Positions 34,383 to 42,275 of a stretch of 64,000 nucleotides of DNA are shown here, piece after piece. The stretch is taken from positions 26,950 to 90,949 of the forward strand of contig JAJEIQ010000012.1 in the NCBI GenBank assembly GCA_022827905.1. Direction: 5' to 3'. Source of the stretch: Pseudomonadales bacterium. Its GTDB lineage: Bacteria > Pseudomonadota > Gammaproteobacteria > Pseudomonadales > Azotimanducaceae. The translations under genes were made by a program, and so were the position numbers. Below the pieces are notes generated by a model. The model was given only the letters and a program-made list of their open reading frames with translations, made no database searches and was not told the origin of the DNA. Position 1 is the stretch's first letter, and each line of letters opens with the position of its first letter.

Positions 34383-36862
34383 CCGCCGAAGCCGTCGTCT
34401 GAGCGGCGCAGCAGCCGCCGCAGCGCGGTCAGGACCCGGCGGTTGAGCAACGCCACCAAGACGCTGATCCCATTGAAGCTGAGCCGCCCGCCGGAGAACA
34501 GGGCCAGCGAGCGCAACGGCATGTTGTTGGCCATGGCCTCAAACATCCGGGCGGTGGTTTCGTCCGCCGTGGCGACGCCCATGCGCTTTTGGAATCCGCT
34601 GGCCACCTTGGAGCGGACGAAGCGCCCCAGCGCCGTTTCGCCGAGTTCGCCGAGCGAGGAGTTCAAGTGGTAGGGACGTGAGGGCTCGGGCGCCGGCACC
34701 GGCTTGCCGAGCAGGGCGGCGAAGGCTGCGTCGGAACCGTCGAGCCCGCCATTGCCAAGCTGCGGCGGGAGGTCGCCGCCAGCACCCCGAGCGGATGCGC
34801 TCAGCCGTTGGCCGGAATGGACCTTCAGCCTCGTCCTTAGGCGAATGTCCCGGCTTGAGGCGCCCAAGCGAATCTCGAACTCCCCGGCTTCCACGATCCA
34901 TGTCCCCGCACCGGTGTCGTAGATGGCGAACGCGGCATCGTCCAGCGTCAGGGTTACCCGCCGGGTTTCGCCGGGGGCCAAGGCCACCTTGGCGAACGCC
35001 CGCAGTTCCTGTTCGGGCCGATGGACGCTCGATTGCGCGGCATGGACATAGAGCTGCACCACTTCGGAACCTGCCAGGTCGCCGCTGTTGGTGAGCGCCA
35101 AGGACACCGCCAGCTCGCCGCCGGGCTCAAAGGCGTCGGCGGACAATTCGAGCTGGCCGTACTCGAAGCGCGTGTAGCCGAGGCCATGGCCGAAGGGAAA
35201 GAGCACCGGTGCGGCGGCGGTGTCGAAGTATCGGTAGCCAACATGGAGCCCCTCCCGGTAGTGAACTTGGCGGCCCGTTCCAGGAAACCAGCGGTCTGCG
35301 GGCACGTCGGCCTGCCGAAGGGGGAAGGTCTCCGCCAGCTTGCCGCTCGGATTGACGCGCCCGAACAGAACGTCGGCCATGGCCGCGCCGCCGCCCTGCC
35401 CCGCCAGATAGCCCTCGAGGATGGCCTCGGGCGCCCCAACCCAGGGCATGGCCACCGGCGCGCCGTTGGAAAGCACCACCACGGTGTTCGGGTTGGCCTC
35501 GCAAACCGCCTCGATCAGCCGGTCGTGCTGTTCCGGCAGGACCATGTGCGAACGGTCGAAGCCTTCCGACTCGTATATGCCGGGGAGGCCCGCGAACACC
35601 ACCGCCACCTCCGCTTGCCCGGCGGCGGCTACCGCTTCGGCAATGAGTCCGGCATCGGGTTCGCTGTGCTCGGGGTCATAACCCGGCGCGTAGCCTAGCT
35701 GTGACGCGCCATCACCCTGAATCTCGGCAATGGCGTCAAATGCGCAGTCGAGCCGCGTGGGGTTGACTTGGGAACTGCCCGCGCCCTGGTAGCGTGGCTG
35801 CTTGGCAAAAGCGCCGATGACGGCGACGCGGGTGCCCGGCGCCAAGGGCAGCAGGGGGCCTTCATTCTTCAGCAGCACGGCGCACTCGCCGGCCACTCGC
35901 CGGGCCAAGGCGTGGTGAGCGTCGTGATCCGCCGCACCCCTCCGTTCACCCAGCTCAGCCCCCAGCAGGGCCAGGCTGAGGTTGCGTGCCACCGCTCGGT
36001 CGAGGTCGGCTTCCGGCAGCTGGCCGTCACGGACGGCGGCCACCAGCCGGCGATCGTTGATGCCGCCGCTGGCGGGCATCTCCAAGTCCAGTCCGGCTGA
36101 GATTCCCAACACCCGGTCGTTGGCGGCGCCCCAATCGGTCACCACCGCGCCCTGAAACCCCCAATCGCCGCGCAGCACTTGGTTCAGCAGCCAGTCGTTC
36201 TCGCTGCAATAGGCGCCGTTCAAGCGGTTGTAGGCGCACATGACCGTCCACGGCCGGGCCTTTCTGACGGCGATCTCGAAACCGCGCAGGTAGATTTCCC
36301 GCAAGGTGCGCTCATCGACGATGGCATCGACGAACATGCGGCCCTGCTCCTGGTTGTTGACCGCAAAGTGCTTGACGCAGGCACCTACCCCTTGGGATTG
36401 AATGCCCTCGATGAGGGCCGCGGCCAGTTCGCCGCTTTGCAGCGGGTCTTCGGAGAAGTACTCGAAATTGCGCCCGCACAGGGGGTGGCGCTTGATGTTC
36501 ATGCCCGGCCCGAGCAGCACGGCGACGTCCTCCGCCGCGCATTGCTCACCCAACGCCACGCCGACTTCGCGCAGCAGATCGCGGTCCCAGGAACTGGCCA
36601 GGGCGCTGGCCGTGGGGAAACAGGTGGCGGGCACGCTGTGGCCGAGGCCCACGTGGTCGGCGTCGCCCGCCTGCTTGCGCAGCCCGTGGGGGCCGTCGGT
36701 CAACATGATGGATGCCACCCCGAGGCGCTCGCAGGCTTCGAGATGCCAGAAGCTCTGCCCGGAGCAAAACGCCGCCTTCTCCTCCAGCGACATCTGCGCC
36801 ACCAAGCTTCGCGCCTGTTCCAGTTTGTCCCACGGCCCCTGTTGCGAGTCGGCGTGTTCCAT
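34379..36862 (-). CDS. Glycoside hydrolase family 3 beta-glucosidase
   Basis: 827 residues. The N-terminal GH3 barrel carries MLTDGPHGLR, KHFAVNNQE (164-172) and the nucleophile Asp243 in GAVVTDWGA. The second domain includes LLPLAPGTRVAVIGAFA and VVLSNGAPVAMPW, and a fibronectin-III-like domain follows near DLAGSEVVQLYVH. The C-terminal 130 residues contain NSSLGELGETALGRF and NNMPLRSLALFSGG, typical of cytoplasmic GH3 enzymes. No signal peptide is present. It probably releases glucose or a related sugar from oligosaccharides or glycosides. Its ATG overlaps the metR stop by one base. Confidence 0.95.
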   Translation of the reverse strand: MEHADSQQGPWDKLEQARSLVAQMSLEEKAAFCSGQSFWHLEACERLGVASIMLTDGPHGLRKQAGDADHVGLGHSVPATCFPTASALASSWDRDLLREVGVALGEQCAAEDVAVLLGPGMNIKRHPLCGRNFEYFSEDPLQSGELAAALIEGIQSQGVGACVKHFAVNNQEQGRMFVDAIVDERTLREIYLRGFEIAVRKARPWTVMCAYNRLNGAYCSENDWLLNQVLRGDWGFQGAVVTDWGAANDRVLGISAGLDLEMPASGGINDRRLVAAVRDGQLPEADLDRAVARNLSLALLGAELGERRGAADHDAHHALARRVAGECAVLLKNEGPLLPLAPGTRVAVIGAFAKQPRYQGAGSSQVNPTRLDCAFDAIAEIQGDGASQLGYAPGYDPEHSEPDAGLIAEAVAAAGQAEVAVVFAGLPGIYESEGFDRSHMVLPEQHDRLIEAVCEANPNTVVVLSNGAPVAMPWVGAPEAILEGYLAGQGGGAAMADVLFGRVNPSGKLAETFPLRQADVPADRWFPGTGRQVHYREGLHVGYRYFDTAAAPVLFPFGHGLGYTRFEYGQLELSADAFEPGGELAVSLALTNSGDLAGSEVVQLYVHAAQSSVHRPEQELRAFAKVALAPGETRRVTLTLDDAAFAIYDTGAGTWIVEAGEFEIRLGASSRDIRLRTRLKVHSGQRLSASARGAGGDLPPQLGNGGLDGSDAAFAALLGKPVPAPEPSRPYHLNSSLGELGETALGRFVRSKVASGFQKRMGVATADETTARMFEAMANNMPLRSLALFSGGRLSFNGISVLVALLNRRVLTALRRLLRRSDDGFGG

Positions 36863-37791
36863 CAGACAACCTCCGCCGTCACGATGCCGACGAGGTTGGC
36901 GAAGCAGGTGTCGATGGCGGCATCGATGAAGCCCGCCATGAAGGGCGCATTCGCTTGGTCCCGGCGCACGGCGGCGTGCAGAGTGGGCCAGATGCCCTCC
37001 TCGCCCAGGGAGGTGGCCACCAGCAGGTCCCGTTCCAGATAGTCGTGCAGTGCCCAGTTGGGCAGGCAGGCGACGCCTCGACCGCTGGCGACCAGTTGCG
37101 CGATCATGGCGGTGAGCTCGGTTTGGCGCACCGCTTCCGGGGCCACCCCCGCCGGATCCAGGAAGCCGGTGAAAACATCCAAGCGGTCGCGATCGACCGG
37201 GTAGGCGATGAGCGTCTCGTGGGCCAGGTCCTGCGGCTCAATCCAATCCCGCCCCGCCAAGGGATGATCCTTGGCCACCGCCAGCACCGCCTCGTAGCTG
37301 AACAGGGGCACATAGCGCAGACCCAAGCCCTCCACCGGGTCGGAGGTGATGACCAGATCGAGGTCGCCACGGCTCAAGGCCGGCAAGGGCGCGAAGTGGA
37401 AGCCGGAGGAGACGTCGATTTCCACCTGCGGCCAAGCTTCGCGGTAGGCGTCGATCGCAGGCAGCAGCCATTCAATGCAGCTATGGCACTCGATGGCGAT
37501 GAGAATGCGTCCGGACTCCCCGCCCGCCAACCGCGCCACGTCCGCTTCCGCACGGGCCACCAAGGGCAGCGCTTTATCGGCGAGTTCCAGCAGCCGCAGC
37601 CCAGCGCTGGTGAAGCGCACCGGCCGGGTCTTGCGCATGAACAGCACGCAGCCCATGCGGCCCTCAAGCTCCTTGAGTTGATGGGACAGCGCAGACTGGG
37701 TCAAATGCACGCGCTCGGCGGCTTCCACCAAGCTGCCTGCATCGCGCAGCGCAACCAGGGTGCGCAGGTGGCGAAGCTCGATGCGGGGCAC
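36862..37791 (-). CDS. metR: LysR-family regulator MetR
   Basis: 309 residues. An N-terminal winged helix-turn-helix (LRDAGSLVEAAERVHLTQSALSHQLKELE) and an effector domain align well from memory with E. coli MetR, notably IAIECHSCIEWLLPAIDAY, the PALSRGDLDLVITSDP stretch and YPVDRDRLDVFTGFLDPAGV. MetR activates methionine-pathway genes in response to homocysteine. No met gene lies in the window. It lies between a small membrane-protein gene and a GH3 gene, an odd context, and is translationally linked to the latter. Confidence 0.9.
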   Translation of the reverse strand: MPRIELRHLRTLVALRDAGSLVEAAERVHLTQSALSHQLKELEGRMGCVLFMRKTRPVRFTSAGLRLLELADKALPLVARAEADVARLAGGESGRILIAIECHSCIEWLLPAIDAYREAWPQVEIDVSSGFHFAPLPALSRGDLDLVITSDPVEGLGLRYVPLFSYEAVLAVAKDHPLAGRDWIEPQDLAHETLIAYPVDRDRLDVFTGFLDPAGVAPEAVRQTELTAMIAQLVASGRGVACLPNWALHDYLERDLLVATSLGEEGIWPTLHAAVRRDQANAPFMAGFIDAAIDTCFANLVGIVTAEVV

Positions 37792-37808
37792 GGGCCGCCC
37801 TCGACCGG

Positions 37809-37991
37809 CTAACCGATCACCGCGAACACGACGGCGAAAACCAAGGGCAGGCCGATCAGGAAGTACAGTCCCAGATTGAGCAGGCCGTTGGCCTGCTCAT
37901 CCTCGCTCAGGGCAAACTTCGGCCCCAACCCCAACCAGACGCTGCCCGAGGCGATGAAGGTCAGGATGATGGTGAGGACGGCAGCGGCCAC
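37809..37991 (-). CDS. 60-residue two-helix membrane protein
   Basis: From GTG 37991. Two hydrophobic segments (about 3-22 and 40-59) flank a short polar loop (KFALSEDEQAN). It ends 17 nt before metR on the same strand. I recognise no named family. Length, clean hydrophobic pattern and operon spacing support a real small inner-membrane protein. Confidence 0.6.
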   Translation of the reverse strand: MAAAVLTIILTFIASGSVWLGLGPKFALSEDEQANGLLNLGLYFLIGLPLVFAVVFAVIG

Positions 37992-38017
37992 GGGCTAGTG
38001 CTCTGTCAACCCACTAA

Positions 38018-38890
38018 TCACATGGCGCCGAGGTCGAGGCTGCCCCGGGGTTTGGCGCCGGCAAGGTCGGCGATGCGCTCGAAGCTCTCGCCGATGTCCT
38101 CCGCGGTGGCTTCCACGCCGAGGTTCACCCCGGCATTCTCGACGATGCAGGCCACGGAGAACTGCCCACCCTGTGCCTGCAGCACCACGCCATTAGGGGC
38201 CTCCTCAGAACAGAGGTAGATCACTGCCGGGGTGACCAGTTCCGGTGCCAGCGCCTTGAGGGCGTCACCGGTCATCAGGTTCTCGGTCATGCGGGTGGCC
38301 GCCACCGGCGCGATGGTGTTGGTGTGGATGTTGTTGCGCACCCCTTCGATTTTCAGGGTGTTCATCAGGCCCACCAAGCCGAGCTTGGCGGCCCCGTAGT
38401 TGGCTTGGCCGAAGTTGCCGTAGAGCCCCGTGGGCGAAGTGGTGACCACGACCCGGCCGTAGTTCTGCTCACGCATGATCGGCCACGCCGCCCGAGTGAC
38501 GTTGACCGAGCCCATGAGATGGACGTCGAGCACCGTCTGGAAGTCGTCCAGCTCCATCTTGGCGAAGGACTTGTCGCGCAGAATGCCGGCGTTGTTGATC
38601 AGGATGTCCACCCGCCCCCAAGCCGCCATGGCGTCGTCCACCATGCTTTGCGCGCCGGCCCGGTCGCTCACCGAACCGCCGTTGGCCATGGCCTCCCCGC
38701 CAGCCGCCTTGATTTCGGCAACGACGCCTTCGGCGGCCTCGGAGCCGCCGCCGGTGCCGTCCATGGCCCCACCGAGGTCGTTGACCACCACCTTGCAGCC
38801 CCGCTTGGCCAGCTCCAGGGCGTGGCATCGGCCAAGGCCCCCGCCGGCACCGGTGACGATGGCGACTCTTCCGTCAAACGAATAGGTCAT
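38018..38890 (-). CDS. SDR-family dehydrogenase, MFE-2 type 3-hydroxyacyl-CoA dehydrogenase-like
   Basis: 290 residues from ATG 38890, preceded by GGGGGA at 9 nt. The Rossmann motif VTGAGGGLGR, the NNAGILRDKSF segment and the YGAAKLGL catalytic Tyr/Lys are present. VNDLGGAMDGTGGGSEAAEGVV is the hallmark of the (3R)-hydroxyacyl-CoA dehydrogenase part of peroxisomal multifunctional enzyme type 2. It probably acts in acyl-CoA or sterol side-chain metabolism, in keeping with the acyl-CoA genes further right. Confidence 0.92.
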   Translation of the reverse strand: MTYSFDGRVAIVTGAGGGLGRCHALELAKRGCKVVVNDLGGAMDGTGGGSEAAEGVVAEIKAAGGEAMANGGSVSDRAGAQSMVDDAMAAWGRVDILINNAGILRDKSFAKMELDDFQTVLDVHLMGSVNVTRAAWPIMREQNYGRVVVTTSPTGLYGNFGQANYGAAKLGLVGLMNTLKIEGVRNNIHTNTIAPVAATRMTENLMTGDALKALAPELVTPAVIYLCSEEAPNGVVLQAQGGQFSVACIVENAGVNLGVEATAEDIGESFERIADLAGAKPRGSLDLGAM

Positions 38891-38999
38891 GTCGGGCAAT
38901 CCCCCTGCTCAAAACGGTTTATTCTAATCGAATGCGGCCGCAAGGTCGGCAACCGGTCCACGAATGCAACTTGCCCGAGCACGGAACCGAGGGATTCAA

Positions 39000-39070
39000 T
39001 CGAGGGCGGGACGCCCTCGCTCCGGGAACGCCGAGTTGCGAAGCAACTCGCACGTGCGCCGCAGGCGCAC
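39000..39070. repeat. Composite of three GNA-loop palindromes
   Basis: In the 218-nt gap before the cus genes: the repeat unit found at 9880 (39000-39024, hairpin CGAGGGCG-GGA-CGCCCTCG), then CGAGTTGC-GAA-GCAACTCG (39032-39050, shared with 23197) and GTGCGCC-GCA-GGCGCAC (39054-39070). All stems are perfect and the + strand always carries the GNA loop. Confidence 0.9.
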
Positions 39071-39073
39071 GCC

Positions 39074-39102
39074 TTGACTTGCAAGCAGGTGAGGCGTATT
39101 AG
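39074..39102 (+). promoter_or_regulatory. Candidate sigma-70 promoter before the cus operon
   Basis: TTGACT (39074-39079), a 17-nt spacer and TATTAG (39097-39102). Transcription would begin at about the ATG at 39109, so the first gene might be leaderless. The spacer is shorter than the 19-20 nt of CueR/MerR-type promoters. Confidence 0.4.
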
Positions 39103-39108
39103 GGCGTT

Positions 39109-39498
39109 ATGAAACGCAGACATCCTTGGCTCGCATCGATGCTGGCCGTCGCAGTGACGGTCGGCGGGGTGGTCTGCGCCTGCGCGGCGGGGCCACTCGA
39201 CGCACCGGCCGCCGCAGCCCATGCCCCGCATCATGGTCCGGACCACGCCCCCGCTGAGACGGCCTCCTGCGAGCGCGCCGATTGCACCGGGGCGTGCGAA
39301 TTCAGCGGCGTCGTCCCGGAACGGGATCCGTTGCCGGTCAAGCCGACGAACGCGGCGGATGACTTCGAGCAGGTTCCCACGCCGTTTTCCATTGCCGCGT
39401 CCACTCACGCGCGGGGCTTAAGTCCGCCCGCCGCACCCAGCCATCCTTGGCGCCGCCCTGACACGCCGATCCATCGGTTCGACGTACTGCTGAACTAA
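39109..39498 (+). CDS. Small exported His/Cys-containing protein upstream of cusCBA
   Basis: 129 residues with a basic, hydrophobic leader (MKRRHPWLASMLAVAVTVGG). The mature part holds HAPHHGPDHAP and SCERADCTGAC, clusters able to bind soft metals, and a Pro-rich C-terminus. No family is recognised. Its place 82 nt before the outer-membrane component of a copper/silver pump suggests a periplasmic metal-binding or sensing accessory, which is inference. The Shine-Dalgarno is weak (AGGG). Confidence 0.7.
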   Translation: MKRRHPWLASMLAVAVTVGGVVCACAAGPLDAPAAAAHAPHHGPDHAPAETASCERADCTGACEFSGVVPERDPLPVKPTNAADDFEQVPTPFSIAASTHARGLSPPAAPSHPWRRPDTPIHRFDVLLN

Positions 39499-39580
39499 AC
39501 CACTCCGACGCATCGCGGCCATCCCGCCGCCGAACGCATTGGCTCGCGCCAGTGCCTTGTCTAACGCATCGGAGGAAATC

Positions 39581-40900
39581 ATGTCCCTCACCAAAGCCGC
39601 AGTTTGCGCCAGCGGGTGGCTCGCGCTGTCGCTGCTGTCCCTGCCCGCCGCCTGGGCGGGCAGCGCCCCCTTCACAGCTTATGGCGACCAACGGCTGGCG
39701 GCGTTGATCGCGGAGGCCCTCGACCGGAACCCCAGCATTCGCGAGGCGCTGCTCGACAGCCAAGCGGCCCACCACCGCATTCCCCAAGCCACGGCCTTGC
39801 CCGACCCAACCCTGGCCTTCACTTGGCACGCCGAGCCGCCGCAAACGCGGGTCGGCCCGCAGCGGGGCGGCATCTCGGTCAGCCAACGGATTCCCTGGTT
39901 CGGCAAGCGCGCCGACCGGGGCGCCGTCGCCCGCAAACTGGCCGAGGCCCACGACGAGACGGCTGCGCTACGCCGCGCCGAAGTCATTCATCAAGTCAAG
40001 TTCGCCTACTATGACTTGGCCTACTTGGATCGTGCGATCAGCATCACCGAGCGCGAGGAAGAGGTTCTGCGCCTTTATGAGTCCCTGGCGCAGACTCGCT
40101 ACGCCCAAGGCGGCGGCCTGCAGCAAGCGGTCGTCCGGCTGCAGGCCGAGATCACCCGGGTGCAGAGCCGCCGAGACGGCTTCCTGCAACGGCGAGCCGA
40201 GATCGAGACGGCGTTGAACACATTGCGCGATCGGCCCGACCTTGAGCCCGTTGCCGAGACCCGGCTTGAGTCGCTGCCGGTGGTCAACGTCAATGAGCCA
40301 CGGCTGCGCCAGCTCGGGCGGGCACAAAGACCCGAAGTCCGCGCTGCGCACCTGCATCTGGCCGCCGAAGAGGGCAATCTGCGCCTCGCCCGGCGGGCGT
40401 ACGCACCCGACTTCACCTTGGGCGCCGCTTGGGGTGGTGTCGGCCCGCGTCGCGATGTCGCCGGGCGGCTCGCCCCGCCCTCCGACAACGGCCAAGACAC
40501 CGCCAGCTTTACGGTGGGCATCAACGTTCCGCTGCACCGCAACCGCTACCGGGCGGCGGAGCGCGAAGCGCTGGCCCGCTTCCAAGCCGCCAAGGCCGCC
40601 CATCGCCGCACGGTCATCGCGGTGGACGGCGACGTGCGCACCGCCACGGTGCGCCTGACGAGGGTGGGCGAACGGATCGCGCTGTTTGAAAGGGCTCTGC
40701 TGCCGCAAGCGGAGCAAGCGCTGCGTTCGACCGAGTCGGCCTATGCGGCGGGCCACATCGGCGTGGTGGATCTGCTCGACAGCGAAGCGGCGCTGCTCGA
40801 TGCGCAGCTTAAGCTGGCGCGCATGAAATCCGACTACATGCAGGCATTGGCGGACATGGAACGGGCGATTGGCACCGCCTTTCCGGAGGAACGGTCATGA
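39581..40900 (+). CDS. cusC: Outer-membrane efflux protein, CusC/TolC family
   Basis: 439 residues from ATG 39581, preceded by GGAGG at 5 nt. A signal peptide ends near AWA-GSAP. Two outer-membrane-efflux repeats are visible, with long coiled-coil stretches (IRE..LLDSQAA; ITEREEEVLRLYESLAQTRYAQGG) and the GISVSQRIPWFGKR motif typical of heavy-metal pump OMFs. It would form the exit duct of the CusCBA tripartite system. It overlaps cusB by ATGA. Confidence 0.92.
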   Translation: MSLTKAAVCASGWLALSLLSLPAAWAGSAPFTAYGDQRLAALIAEALDRNPSIREALLDSQAAHHRIPQATALPDPTLAFTWHAEPPQTRVGPQRGGISVSQRIPWFGKRADRGAVARKLAEAHDETAALRRAEVIHQVKFAYYDLAYLDRAISITEREEEVLRLYESLAQTRYAQGGGLQQAVVRLQAEITRVQSRRDGFLQRRAEIETALNTLRDRPDLEPVAETRLESLPVVNVNEPRLRQLGRAQRPEVRAAHLHLAAEEGNLRLARRAYAPDFTLGAAWGGVGPRRDVAGRLAPPSDNGQDTASFTVGINVPLHRNRYRAAEREALARFQAAKAAHRRTVIAVDGDVRTATVRLTRVGERIALFERALLPQAEQALRSTESAYAAGHIGVVDLLDSEAALLDAQLKLARMKSDYMQALADMERAIGTAFPEERS

Positions 40901-42267
40901 CCGGGCGGGCCGCCAACGCCGCGGTTCTCATCAGCCTCGTGGCTGGCGCAGCGCTCGGCGCGGGCGCGGTGGGACTGCTTGGCTGGAACCCTTTCGGGCG
41001 AACCGAGGCGCCCGACTCGAGCCGCCCCGCAGCCGACGCACCCGGGGAACGGCGGATCCTTTATTGGCGGGCGCCCATGGATCCCAACTACCGTTCCGAC
41101 CAGCCGGGCAAGTCGCCAATGGGCATGGATCTCATCCCGGTTTACGACGATGGCGGCGAAGACACCACGACCGAGGGCACCGTGCGCGTCAGTCCGCGGT
41201 TCCTCCAGAACTTTGCGGTACGCACCGCCAAAGTCCGGCGCGGCGATCTGTTGCGGGAGATCCGCACCGTCGGCATCCTCACCCACAACGACGAACGGGT
41301 GGTCTCGGTCAACACCAAGTTCGAAGGCTGGATCGAGCGGGCCGCCGTCAACAACGTCGGCGAATCCGTCCAACGGGGCGACATTCTGTTCGATATCTAC
41401 AGCCCGGAATTGGTGACCACCCAACAGGACTACCTGGCGACCCTGGACTACCTCAAGCGGCTGCGGGAAGGGGCAGCGCACGCGGACGCGGTGGACCGGG
41501 CCGGGTCGCTGCTCGAAGCCACCCGGGAGCGGTTGCGCCACTGGGACGTCACCGAAGCGCAGATCGCCGCGCTGGAGGCCGAAGGCCAAGCTTCTCGAAC
41601 CTTGCCCTTCCTGGCCCCGGCCTCGGGCTTGGTGGTGGCGAAGATGGGCGATTCCCTGGACGGCATGAAGCTCACCCCAGGCATGACCGTGCTCAAGATC
41701 GCCGACCACTCGACGCTCTGGGTGGAAGCCCAGCTCTACGAGGACGATGTGCCCCATGTGCATGAGGGGAGCCCCGTGTCCATTGAGGTGGAGGCCTTTC
41801 CGGAGCGCCGTTGGAACGGCACGATTCGCTTTTTCCGCTCCGCCCTGAGCGCGGAGACCCGGGCGCTCACCGCCTTCGTGGAAATCGCCAACCCCGACCT
41901 CGCCCTGCGCCCCATGATGTACGTCAACGTCTCCATCGAAGCGGAAGGCGCGCGGGACGCCGTGCTGGCCCCCGCCGAATCGGTGCTGCGCAGCGGCACC
42001 CGGGCGGTGGTCATCGTTGAGCGTGGCGAGGGCGTCTTCGAGCCGCGCGAAGTGGCACTGGGTCTCACCGCCGACGGCTTGCAGGAGATCACCGCCGGCC
42101 TGGCGCCCGGGGAGCAGGTCGTGGTCTCCTCACAGTTCCTGATCGATTCGGAAAGCAATCTGCAAGCGGCGACCGCGCAACTGCTGCGCGGCGTTGAGGA
42201 GGCCGGCGGCTCTGCGGAGATTGGCGACGCCGAATCCACCCATTCCCACCACTCGGCCCAGCACTGA
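40897..42267 (+). CDS. cusB: Periplasmic adaptor of heavy-metal RND pump, CusB-like
   Basis: 456 residues with an N-terminal membrane anchor (about 8-30). A heavy-metal-binding segment at 56-83 (YWRAPMDPNYRSDQPG, then KSPMGMDLIPVY) is typical of CusB-type adaptors. The lipoyl/barrel-sandwich, alpha-hairpin and beta-barrel regions follow. The C-terminus ends in a His-rich STHSHHSAQH tail that may bind metal. It bridges CusA and CusC and probably funnels Cu(I)/Ag(I). Confidence 0.94.
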   Translation: MTGRAANAAVLISLVAGAALGAGAVGLLGWNPFGRTEAPDSSRPAADAPGERRILYWRAPMDPNYRSDQPGKSPMGMDLIPVYDDGGEDTTTEGTVRVSPRFLQNFAVRTAKVRRGDLLREIRTVGILTHNDERVVSVNTKFEGWIERAAVNNVGESVQRGDILFDIYSPELVTTQQDYLATLDYLKRLREGAAHADAVDRAGSLLEATRERLRHWDVTEAQIAALEAEGQASRTLPFLAPASGLVVAKMGDSLDGMKLTPGMTVLKIADHSTLWVEAQLYEDDVPHVHEGSPVSIEVEAFPERRWNGTIRFFRSALSAETRALTAFVEIANPDLALRPMMYVNVSIEAEGARDAVLAPAESVLRSGTRAVVIVERGEGVFEPREVALGLTADGLQEITAGLAPGEQVVVSSQFLIDSESNLQAATAQLLRGVEEAGGSAEIGDAESTHSHHSAQH

Positions 42268-42275
42268 GGATTGCC

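Noticed and set aside
38891..39108. CRISPR-like array in the palindrome-rich gap before cus
   Set aside because: Only three different single hairpins, no regularly spaced repeats or spacers, and no cas genes.
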